From positions 1 through 27,394 of the forward strand of contig CAZFST010000042.1 in NCBI GenBank assembly GCA_964522015.1: a stretch of DNA of 27,394 bases. Reading direction: 5' to 3'. A program made the position numbers and the translations under genes. This document shows, piece by piece, positions 15,502 through 22,218 of this stretch. This DNA is from QQWI01 sp964522015. GTDB lineage: Bacteria; Bacillota; Clostridia; Peptostreptococcales; Acidaminobacteraceae. The notes under the pieces are model-generated. The model worked only from the letters and a program-made list of their open reading frames with translations, did not search any database and was not told the DNA's origin. Position 1 is the stretch's first letter; the number at the start of each line of letters is the position of its first letter.

Positions 15502-17913
15502 ATGGGGAGTCATTTGCTGAGGTCTTTGGTCATTAACGATTTTAAACGCAATAAAGCCATTAATGTTACCTTGTTTCTATTTCTGTTGATATCAGCCCTG
15601 CTGATGGCCACGGGAGCCCTGGTGATTGAACGACTCACCGGCTCTCTGGATCAGATATTCGATATCGCCCAGCCGCCCCATTTTATGCAAATGCATGTGG
15701 GGACTCTTGATCCAGAAGCTATCAATGATTTTGCAGTAGATACAGGGATGGTAAAGTCCATAGCGATTCAAGATATGGTCAATATTGAAGGGGTCAACAT
15801 TGCCTTTGAGAGGCAGGATAAAACCACTAGCTCATTATCCGATAGCATGATGGATAACTATTTTATAGAGCAAAACAAATCATTTGACTACCTTTTGGAC
15901 TTACATAATCAGATAATCAAGGTCAACCAAAAACAAATCGGGGTTCCCGTTAGCTATGCAAGACAAAAAAATATCCAGGTGGGCGACACAGTTCACATCA
16001 CTGTTGGCGATGTCATCATGGATTTTTCAGTAGCTTATTTGGTGAGGGATGCTCAAATGGGGTCCTCTCTGGCATCTTCCATTCGCTTTGTGGTCCATGG
16101 GGAAGACTTCAAGCTACTCAAAGAAAAGGCCTTAAGGCAAGAATACATCATTGCATTTCGCTTAAACCAAGAAGGAGATATCAATGCCTTCTCGGATTTG
16201 TACCAACAAGAAATGGCCAATATGCCAAAAAACGGCATCGCCATAACATTGCCCCTGATCAAGTTGGTCAACGGCATCGGTGACGGCATGATGAGCGGTG
16301 TCATCATTTTAGTCAGCCTTATTTTGATAGCCATCGCCATGCTCAATATGCGATTTGCGGTCCTGTCCTCACTTGAAGATGAAGTCAAAGAGATTGGCAC
16401 CCTTAAAGCAGTCGGTCTAAAAAACTCAGAGATCAACGGAATCTACAAAGCAAAATATCGCTTCTTGACCCGGTTTGCGTGTCTTTTGGCAGGGGGCCTG
16501 TCCTTTGTCACAGCCAACCTTTTTTTAGACAATATCGCCCTTAACTTTGGTTTGGGTAAAATCACAATTTTCACGTCAATCGTGCCGTTTTTAGCCGTGG
16601 CTCTGATGTACCTCATCGTGATGCTTTCTCTGAACAAAACCCTGAAAACCCTTAGTCACATGACCATCTTAGACGCTTTAAAAGAAGGCCGCCTAATAAA
16701 CCGCAAGGGAAAAAATAAAACTAAATTCGTGTCAAAGCTCAAATCTAGCATTTTCAGTACAGACCTTACCCTGGGTTTACACCAATATCGGCAAAATCTC
16801 AGGCCCTGGACCCTCTTTATGGTGGTTTTCTTTCTGAGCACCTTTACAATTCTCTTGCCCCTCAATATCTATATGACCATGAGTTCTCCAGAATTTACAA
16901 ATTACGTAGGTGCTGCAAAAAGTGATATTAGGATGAGTGTTGAATATCAGCCCAAATTGCAAGGTGTGATTTCTGACATCGCAGGCCAATTAGCCAGTGA
17001 TCCAGAGGTTTCTAAATGGCATCAATTTAAAATCCTAAAAGGGAAAATCGACATCCTAGTGGATGGTCAAAAAGAAAAGACCACCTTTTTAGTGGAAGCC
17101 GGGGATTACAGTGTTTTTCCAGTGAAAATGAGTGAAGGGCACCTGCCCACCAAAGCTGGAGAAATAGCACTATCCACCCTGAATCAAAATCGATTGGGCT
17201 TATCCCTAAAGGATACTCTAGAACTAGAGATCGGTGGCAGCTCTCAAACCTTTACGGTGGTGGGTACTTATCAGGATATTACCAATGGGGGCTTAACAGC
17301 TAAGGTTGCAAGTAGTGGCTTAACGGGTAAGGCAGGCCTTGTCGATCAAGGGGATATTGCCCAATATGCTTTTTTTGTAGATGTGACAGAAGGGGCAAAT
17401 AAAAACGCCCTGGCAGATGCTTGGGGCAAAAAATACCCAAGCGCCAAGGTGATTCCCCTGGATAAGTTTATCCGTCAAACCCTAGGTACAGTTACCGATT
17501 CTTTAGGTATTGCGGTGGTCGCTGTATTTATGTTGGCGATCATGATTATTGGCTTAATCTGTATACTTTTTGTCACCCTGCGCATGCACAAAAATCATTC
17601 AGAAGATGCTGCCCTCTTGGCCATTGGCTTTAAAGAGGGGGCTATCAGGTACATGTACTGCCTTCAAAGTTTAATCTCCATGACCATCGGCATTACCCTG
17701 GGGGCCTTGGCATCTCTCTATCTTGGGGAACTGGTGGTGGGTGGTATGTTGTCTCTTATGGCATTTGGCCTCACTCAAATTACCTTCCTGATCCAACCTG
17801 GCTACTTTATATTATTGGGGTGCATCGCACCTCTTGCGATTGGCCTATTGCTCACCTGGCAGGTGACAGGACGCATATCTAAAACCCAACTGATGGCCCT
17901 TTCTGGTGAATAG
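15502..17913 (+). CDS. FtsX-family ABC transporter permease
   Basis: An 803-residue membrane protein of the FtsX/MacB-permease superfamily. It has an N-terminal helix (VTLFLFLLISALLMATGALVI, about 21-41), a roughly 220-residue extracytoplasmic domain, then a block of helices starting at GVIILVSLILIAIAMLNM. A second half repeats the design: a helix at LFMVVFFLSTFTILLPLN, another extracytoplasmic domain and four C-terminal helices. The EIGTLKAVGLK and LAIGFKEG motifs at the cytoplasmic coupling loops are typical. It pairs with the ATPase 12 bases downstream. Such pairs export peptides or lipids or resist antimicrobial peptides. No two-component system is adjacent, so a specific BceAB role is not supported. 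Confidence 0.85.
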   Translation: MGSHLLRSLVINDFKRNKAINVTLFLFLLISALLMATGALVIERLTGSLDQIFDIAQPPHFMQMHVGTLDPEAINDFAVDTGMVKSIAIQDMVNIEGVNIAFERQDKTTSSLSDSMMDNYFIEQNKSFDYLLDLHNQIIKVNQKQIGVPVSYARQKNIQVGDTVHITVGDVIMDFSVAYLVRDAQMGSSLASSIRFVVHGEDFKLLKEKALRQEYIIAFRLNQEGDINAFSDLYQQEMANMPKNGIAITLPLIKLVNGIGDGMMSGVIILVSLILIAIAMLNMRFAVLSSLEDEVKEIGTLKAVGLKNSEINGIYKAKYRFLTRFACLLAGGLSFVTANLFLDNIALNFGLGKITIFTSIVPFLAVALMYLIVMLSLNKTLKTLSHMTILDALKEGRLINRKGKNKTKFVSKLKSSIFSTDLTLGLHQYRQNLRPWTLFMVVFFLSTFTILLPLNIYMTMSSPEFTNYVGAAKSDIRMSVEYQPKLQGVISDIAGQLASDPEVSKWHQFKILKGKIDILVDGQKEKTTFLVEAGDYSVFPVKMSEGHLPTKAGEIALSTLNQNRLGLSLKDTLELEIGGSSQTFTVVGTYQDITNGGLTAKVASSGLTGKAGLVDQGDIAQYAFFVDVTEGANKNALADAWGKKYPSAKVIPLDKFIRQTLGTVTDSLGIAVVAVFMLAIMIIGLICILFVTLRMHKNHSEDAALLAIGFKEGAIRYMYCLQSLISMTIGITLGALASLYLGELVVGGMLSLMAFGLTQITFLIQPGYFILLGCIAPLAIGLLLTWQVTGRISKTQLMALSGE

Positions 17914-17925
17914 AGGAGGATTGAG

Positions 17926-18684
17926 ATGAAAGTACTAGAAGTTAGAAACTTGGTGAAGACCTTTAAAAATGATACCATTGAAAACACCGTTTTAAAAAAT
18001 ATCACCTTTGACATCAGCGAGGGGGAATTTATCGCCATTATGGGTCAGTCTGGCTCGGGTAAATCCACCTTGCTCTACAATATCAGCGGCATGGATACCA
18101 TGACATCTGGTCATGTTCTGATTGACGGGGTTGATTTGTCCAATAAGCATCAAGACGAATTAGCAGATCTACGGTTAACCACCATGGGCTTTATCTTTCA
18201 AAACAACCACCTGCTTAAAAATCTTAATTTGCATGACAACATCTGCTTGCCTGGTTTTAAAGCCAAGAAAACCAGCGATCAAGCGGTGAGAGAAAAGGCC
18301 CATCAATTGATGGTGAAACTGGATATCCAGGATGTTAAAAATCACACCATCAACAAAGTTTCAGGTGGTCAATTGCAAAGAGCTGCGGTTTGCAGAGCCC
18401 TGATCAATAGTCCTAAAATCATCTTTGCAGACGAACCTACCGGTGCCCTCAACTCAAAAGCCTCAAAGGAAGTGCTGGGTATTTTGAATCAGCTCAACAA
18501 AGAAAACGTCACCATCCTAACCGTAACCCACGATCCTAGAGTCGCAGCTACTACGGACCGTATCATTTATTTAAAAGATGGGGAGATAGAAGCCGAGCTC
18601 AACCTAGGTAAATTTTCGGACCCTACTACCCAAAAACAAAGAGAAGAAGAAACATTGAATTGGTTAGTGGCACGTGGGTTTTAA
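17926..18684 (+). CDS. ABC transporter ATP-binding protein (MacB/LolD-like)
   Basis: A 252-residue ATPase partnering the FtsX-type permease. Walker A is GQSGSGKST (40-48), the Q-loop lies at FIFQNNHLL, the signature is VSGGQLQRA (145-153), and Walker B with its extension is FADEPTGAL (167-175). DEPTGAL is characteristic of the MacB/LolD/BceA class that energises FtsX-type permeases. The H-loop is in TVTHDPR. It starts behind GAGGA and lies 12 bases after the permease stop, so the two form an operon. The substrate is unknown. Confidence 0.9.
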   Translation: MKVLEVRNLVKTFKNDTIENTVLKNITFDISEGEFIAIMGQSGSGKSTLLYNISGMDTMTSGHVLIDGVDLSNKHQDELADLRLTTMGFIFQNNHLLKNLNLHDNICLPGFKAKKTSDQAVREKAHQLMVKLDIQDVKNHTINKVSGGQLQRAAVCRALINSPKIIFADEPTGALNSKASKEVLGILNQLNKENVTILTVTHDPRVAATTDRIIYLKDGEIEAELNLGKFSDPTTQKQREEETLNWLVARGF

Positions 18685-18734
18685 GGGTACTTGACACCTT
18701 TTGTGACATTAAATCTTGAAAACACCTAACATCG

Positions 18735-18763
18735 TTGACAAATGAGCCCAAACCGTCTATGTT
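18735..18763 (+). promoter_or_regulatory. Sigma-A promoter of the small membrane protein gene
   Basis: TTGACA (18735-18740), exactly 17 bp, TATGTT (18758-18763). The start would be near 18770. The roughly 107-base leader contains a hairpin GGTGACA/TGTTACC (18803-18809 with 18819-18825). Confidence 0.7.
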
Positions 18764-18876
18764 TATTGAAGGGGTATTTTTTCATAGCCCATTAATTCTG
18801 AGGGTGACATTTTTTAAGTGTTACCGAGCGGTATAAATCTTTAGCAAATAAACCCGTGATAAGAGAGGAACCTTGA

Positions 18877-19188
18877 ATGGAACAATTGATTTGGTTGGTT
18901 GTCATTATCTGTGCAGTGTTATTGGTGTTTACTTTGATTAAAAAAACAGTCAAGTTTGCAATCGTGATTGCCATAGCTTTGATTATTGCCTCGTATTTTG
19001 GTATTCAAGTCAAAGAAATCGTCGCTTTAAAAGATAATCCTGTGGTGATTGAAATGATGAAAGAAGCTACAAAGCAACCTGATAACGCTAAACTGATTTA
19101 TGAAACTTACAAGGGCCAATTGCCGCAAGAAGTGATTGACAGCATTGAAAAATATGGTGTAGACCTGGTTTTCAAGTTGATCAAATAA
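18877..19188 (+). CDS. Small membrane protein of unknown function
   Basis: A 103-residue protein with two closely spaced hydrophobic segments, LIWLVVIICAVLLVFTLI (4-21) and FAIVIAIALIIASYFGI (27-43), joined by a short basic turn (KKTVK). A charged soluble tail of about 60 residues follows. It is likely a helical hairpin membrane protein with a cytoplasmic tail. It has its own promoter, a good ribosome binding site (AGAGAGGA) and a structured leader, so it appears to be independently regulated. No family was recognised. Confidence 0.75.
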   Translation: MEQLIWLVVIICAVLLVFTLIKKTVKFAIVIAIALIIASYFGIQVKEIVALKDNPVVIEMMKEATKQPDNAKLIYETYKGQLPQEVIDSIEKYGVDLVFKLIK

Positions 19189-19206
19189 GAAAAAATCAAA
19201 TAACCG

Positions 19207-19235
19207 TTGACTTATGTTAAAACACGAACTATACT
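19207..19235 (+). promoter_or_regulatory. Sigma-A promoter of a 33-residue protein unit
   Basis: TTGACT (19207-19212), 17 bp, TATACT (19230-19235). The predicted start near 19242 leaves a leader of about 23 bases before the small reading frame. Confidence 0.75.
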
Positions 19236-19264
19236 TAGCTTAAACTAAGAAGGAGGTGCAGGCC

Positions 19265-19366
19265 ATGTTTAGATTTAATTTGATGACAAATAATGCAATT
19301 GACTTGATTCTGAATATAAAGCAGCACCATAACTTTGAAAAAAGCAAGATTATCACAACGCAATAG
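19265..19366 (+). CDS. 33-residue small protein
   Basis: A short reading frame starting MFRFNLMTNNAIDL and ending KSKIITTQ. It has a near-ideal ribosome binding site, AAGGAGGTG (19250-19258), six bases before the ATG. It is soluble in character and moderately basic, with no signal peptide or membrane helix. It lies in its own unit between a near-consensus promoter (19207) and an intrinsic terminator (19446-19480), with about 80 bases of 3' untranslated RNA that contain a GGCGTC/GACGTC hairpin. The strong signals support translation. The transcript could also act as a small RNA. No homologue was recognised. Confidence 0.55.
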   Translation: MFRFNLMTNNAIDLILNIKQHHNFEKSKIITTQ

Positions 19367-19445
19367 ACCTGTTTTATGAACCTATCTAATGAGATGGCGT
19401 CATAAGACGTCCTCTTGCTAGCCATTGATAATAAGGATAGATAAG

Positions 19446-19480
19446 ATCCCTTGTGCTTTTAAAGTGCAAGGGATATTTTT
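19446..19480 (+). terminator. Intrinsic terminator of the 33-residue protein unit
   Basis: ATCCCTTG (19446-19453) pairs with CAAGGGAT (19467-19474), with further inner pairs and a T run at 19476-19480. Confidence 0.88.
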
Positions 19481-19557
19481 ATGAGTGTCAGATAATGGGT
19501 TTAATAATCATAAATGTAATGTAAAAACAAAAATAAAAATTAATTACAAAATAACGC

Positions 19558-19586
19558 TTGACGGATCAGTTGTTTTGGTATAGACT
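19558..19586 (+). promoter_or_regulatory. Promoter of the 0.6-kb short unit
   Basis: TTGACG (19558-19563), 17 bp, TAGACT (19581-19586), with A+T-rich DNA upstream (19500-19550). Transcription would start near 19593. Confidence 0.6.
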
Positions 19587-19699
19587 GAGATTGTTGGAAG
19601 GGTCAAAAGACGAACTTAAAAATGTGATTCGTGTTTAATGTTCGGAAAATAAGTGCTAAGCACAAACAATGTTCGTGTTAAGTGAAGGGGGCAATTAAG

Positions 19700-19888
19700 A
19701 TGCTAAAACAAAAGCAGAAAAAGTCCAAAGTCAAAGCCACAATGGTCATTGATTCTAAGGCCTTAATGGTAAGCAGTTCTGAAAAAATGGGTAGACATGA
19801 TTTACAAGTGAAATCAGGTTGCGGTGTCCACCAATCTAAAAAAACTTACACAAGAAAGATCAAGCATAGAGAGTTGATGTCTAGCTGA
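19700..19888 (+). CDS. Small basic protein (62 residues), doubtful
   Basis: A lysine-rich frame beginning MLKQKQKKSKVK and ending HRELMSS. It has a plausible ribosome binding site (GAAGGGGG) eight bases before ATG 19700. It has no recognisable domain, signal or membrane segment; its basic character would suit nucleic-acid binding. The stop codon lies inside a long RNA stem (19883-19918), and the frame sits in a unit that may be a structured RNA, so it could be fortuitous. Confidence 0.4.
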   Translation: MLKQKQKKSKVKATMVIDSKALMVSSSEKMGRHDLQVKSGCGVHQSKKTYTRKIKHRELMSS

Positions 19889-20126
19889 TAGTTCACTTCA
19901 AGAAGTGCATTATCAGCTGTACATCAGCGACGCAAATGATGTCTAGCTAACCGGAAGGTAGACACAAGTAATTTATCTTTTGACCCGTAAGACTAAACAG
20001 TGTCTTGAAATTTGCGTGAACAGGTAGGGCATACTGCTACAAAGCCCTAGATAGGTCCAATGTGTTTGCGGTACAAACACTACAAAAAAACTTATTGAAT
20101 ATCGTGATGAGTGCGATTGAAATGCT

Positions 20127-20176
20127 AAACAAGAAGAAACACCCACGTCTGCTGACGTGGGTGTTTCTTCTTGTTT
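20127..20176. terminator. Bidirectional terminator with a 23-bp perfect stem
   Basis: The arms 20127-20149 and 20154-20176 are perfect inverted repeats of 23 bases with a TGCT tetraloop. The outer part is A-rich on the left arm and T-rich on the right, so it can terminate in both directions. It lies between the short plus-strand unit and the end of the minus-strand dehydrogenase gene. Confidence 0.9.
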
Positions 20177-20260
20177 GTAGGTTGCCCCAGGTCAATGTGA
20201 GTGAGAGATCAACATATTTTGGGGGAATGCGCAATTTCAAAGGTGCGCAACTAGTGCAAT

Positions 20261-21889
20261 CTATGATTCTTCCAAAAAAGAATATCTGTAATCAGTAGCA
20301 GGGACGAAGGTTTCTTTGATAGTGCGGGGGGAAACCCAGCGCAATAGGTTTAATTTGCTGCCAGCTTTGTCGTTGGTGCCCGATGCCCGAGCGCCGCCAA
20401 AGGGTTGTTGTCCTACCACGGCCCCTGTGGGTTTGTCGTTGATATAGAAGTTGCCTGCAGCATTGACCAAACGGCGCTCCAAATAGTTGATGGCGCTGCG
20501 GTCTTGGGCAAATATGGCACCGGTAAGTGCATAGGCGCTGACTGTGTCTACAGAATCCAATGTGGCTTCCATGTCACCATCTTCATAAATATAAATAGTC
20601 AACACCGGCCCGAAAATCTCTTCTTTCATGGTCAAGCTGTCTAGAGTCTTTGAAATCAAAATCGTAGGGGCGATAAAATACCCAACAGAATCGTCCCAAG
20701 TGCCTCCGTAAAAAACAGATATATCTGGATCTTTTGCGGCTGTTTCAATATAGCCTTTAATGCGATTGAAAGCCTTTTGGTCTATAACGGCATTCATGAA
20801 ATTTGTGTGGTCTTTGACATCGCCGACTTTAATGGTGTCAAGCATGGTTTTCACGGCTTCTAACACCTGGGGTGCAAGGGTTTTAGGCAGGTAGGCCCGA
20901 GAGGCGGCGGAACACTTTTGCCCCTGGTACTCAAAGGCGCCTCGCACAAGTGCCACTGCCAGTGATTGAACATGGGCACTTGGGTGGGCGAATACAAAGT
21001 CTTTTCCACCGGTTTCGCCCACGAGGCGGGGGTAGCTTTTGTAGTTGGGCAGATTGTTCCCGACTGTTCGCCACAGCTGTTGGAAGACTTCTGTGGAGCC
21101 AGTGAAATGGATGCCGGCAAGGTCTGGGTGGCTCAGGCAAGCGTCTGAAACTGCTGCGGCTGTTCCGGGTACAAAGTTGATAACCCCTGCTGGTAAACCG
21201 CACTCAACTAGTATTTTCATCACGATGTAATTTGAATAAACCGCTGTGCCAGCAGGTTTCCATAGGGCCACATTGCCCATCATGGCTGCAGATGCCGGCA
21301 AATTCGCACCAATTGCCGTAAAGTTAAACGGGGAGATGGCATAAACAAACCCTTCAAGGGGTCTATATTCTATGCGGTTCCACGACTCGGTAGTGGACAC
21401 CGGTTGATCCTTATAGATTTCAGTAGCAAAATAAGCGTTAAAGCGAAGGAAATCGATTAATTCACAAGCGGAATCAATTTCAGCTTGGTAGGCATTCTTG
21501 CTTTGTCCAAGCATTGTTGCAGCGTTGACAAGTGCCCGGTCCACAGTGGCGATTCGTTCAGCTGCTTTTAAAAATACGGCCGCTCTCTGTTCCCATGGTG
21601 TACTTGCCCATGCTTTTCGGGCTTCAAGTGAGCTGGCAATGGCAAGGGCAATTTCTGCGTCCCCAGCTAGGTGATAGTTTGCAAGCACATGTTGATGATT
21701 GTGGGGCATAACAGACTGCACTGTGTTACCAGTGCGAATTTCTTTGCCGCCAATCACCAGGGGGATATCCATCACCTCTGATGACAACTTGTTGAGCATC
21801 TCATCAAGGGCAGCCCGCTCTAAAGACAGGGGGGAATAATCCTTGATAGGCTCGTTGATTGGTGGTTTTACCTCGAAGATTGCATTCAT
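20261..21889 (-). CDS. pruA: 1-pyrroline-5-carboxylate dehydrogenase (ALDH4 family)
   Basis: A 542-residue NAD-dependent aldehyde dehydrogenase of the ALDH4 type, oxidising glutamate semialdehyde (from pyrroline-5-carboxylate) to glutamate in the cytoplasm. It shows the ISPFNFTAIGANLP cofactor region (185-198), GFTG-type HFTGSTEVF, the general base in VGETGGKDF (E292) and the nucleophile in YQGQKCSAASR (C326). The C-terminal stretch NFYINDKPTGAVVGQQPFGG closely follows the mammalian enzyme. Length matches eukaryotic-type stand-alone enzymes; no proline dehydrogenase is adjacent. The start is the ATG at 21889, with AAGGAG five bases upstream. That ribosome binding site lies in the closing stem of a riboswitch-like leader shared with the tungstate operon. 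Side activity on other aldehydes is possible. Confidence 0.92.
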   Translation of the reverse strand: MNAIFEVKPPINEPIKDYSPLSLERAALDEMLNKLSSEVMDIPLVIGGKEIRTGNTVQSVMPHNHQHVLANYHLAGDAEIALAIASSLEARKAWASTPWEQRAAVFLKAAERIATVDRALVNAATMLGQSKNAYQAEIDSACELIDFLRFNAYFATEIYKDQPVSTTESWNRIEYRPLEGFVYAISPFNFTAIGANLPASAAMMGNVALWKPAGTAVYSNYIVMKILVECGLPAGVINFVPGTAAAVSDACLSHPDLAGIHFTGSTEVFQQLWRTVGNNLPNYKSYPRLVGETGGKDFVFAHPSAHVQSLAVALVRGAFEYQGQKCSAASRAYLPKTLAPQVLEAVKTMLDTIKVGDVKDHTNFMNAVIDQKAFNRIKGYIETAAKDPDISVFYGGTWDDSVGYFIAPTILISKTLDSLTMKEEIFGPVLTIYIYEDGDMEATLDSVDTVSAYALTGAIFAQDRSAINYLERRLVNAAGNFYINDKPTGAVVGQQPFGGARASGTNDKAGSKLNLLRWVSPRTIKETFVPATDYRYSFLEES

Positions 21890-21894
21890 ATAAG

Positions 21895-21987
21895 CTCCTT
21901 TCCAAATGGGGAGGCGCAACCATTTCTAGCGGCACCTATCGGTCTAAAATCTTAGGCACTTGCCCTTAGAGGTTTAGACTCGGAGTG
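21895..21987 (-). promoter_or_regulatory. Moco/Tuco-type riboswitch candidate in the pruA leader
   Basis: Read on the minus strand, the leader matches the tup element: CTCCGAG (21985-21979), a P2-like helix GTCTAAA/TTTTAGAC, a hairpin (21936-21913) capped by the same TAGAAATG apex, then TCCC and TTTGGAAAGGAG. The hairpin stem keeps its pairing through changed bases (for example A-T to C-G next to the loop, and two G-T pairs to G-C and C-G). Closing stem CTCC (21985-21982)/GGAG (21898-21895) contains the ribosome binding site, so the folded form should block translation. It begins almost at the predicted transcription start. Confidence 0.7.
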
Positions 21988-21989
21988 TT

Positions 21990-22218
21990 TGTTGTACTTT
22001 TATTGTATCACGGTCTTGAGTAAACTTAAACTGAAATTAATTAGTTAAAAAATAATCATTGTTTAATATACTGAATATTGTTGTGAATAGGGATATACCG
22101 AGATTGGATTTGCTACAAGGGGATACAAATCAATGGATTCGCATTTAAGATTAGTACTTGTACTCAGGGGTATAACAGTATAGTGAGCACATAATAAAGA
22201 ATGAAAGGTGGGTTTTAA
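21990..22218. other. Divergent intergenic region between pruA and the diguanylate cyclase gene
   Basis: Besides the pruA promoter this A+T-rich stretch holds an inverted repeat GATTTG/CAAATC (22107-22112, 22126-22131) and a poor plus-strand promoter (TTGTAC 22158, 15 bp, TATAGT 22179). No gene was seen in it. Confidence 0.4.
22002..22007 (-). promoter_or_regulatory. Probable -10 element of pruA promoter
   Basis: On the minus strand, TGATACAAT forms an extended -10 (TACAAT at 22007-22002). The -35 is weak (TTAAGT, 16 bp upstream). The start near 21995 would put the riboswitch candidate at the 5' end of the RNA. Confidence 0.5.

Larger units (their letters stand above)
19593..20180 (+). ncRNA. 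Candidate structured RNA / short transcription unit
   Basis: The region from the promoter at 19558 to the strong terminator at 20127-20176 is one unit of about 590 bases. Its last 300 bases hold no gene but many helices. These are a 17-position stem with one mismatch (19883-19899 with 19902-19918), ACATCA/TGATGT (19921-19942), AAGAC/GTCTT (19989-20006), TAGGGC/GCCCTA (20025-20049) and GTGTTTG/CAAACAC (20062-20080). TGATGTCTAGCT is repeated at 19875 and 19937. The 5' part has direct repeats (TTCGTGTT, AATGTTCG). A 62-residue basic frame lies inside. It could be a large noncoding RNA, an mRNA with a structured 3' end, or both. I could not match it to a known family. Confidence 0.4.

Noticed and set aside
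15502..18684. BceAB-type antimicrobial peptide resistance pair
   Set aside because: The FtsX-type permease and MacB-like ATPase fit broadly, but no two-component system is adjacent and the domain layout (two extracytoplasmic domains) does not single out BceB.
19240..19425. A 61-codon hydrophobic frame on the minus strand
   Set aside because: It lies opposite the 33-residue protein unit, has no promoter or ribosome binding site, and its hydrophobicity follows from A-rich codons on the other strand.
19945..19962. CCGGAAGG resembling the SRP RNA tip
   Set aside because: The conserved internal loops of SRP domain IV around it are missing; only the GGAA loop with its two closing pairs matches.
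19928..19965. Resemblance to a cyclic di-GMP-I riboswitch (GACGCAAA, then CTAACC-GGAA-GGTAG)
   Set aside because: The 5' aptamer half and the closing GCCGGGTT-type segment are absent, and the element is not upstream of a reading frame.
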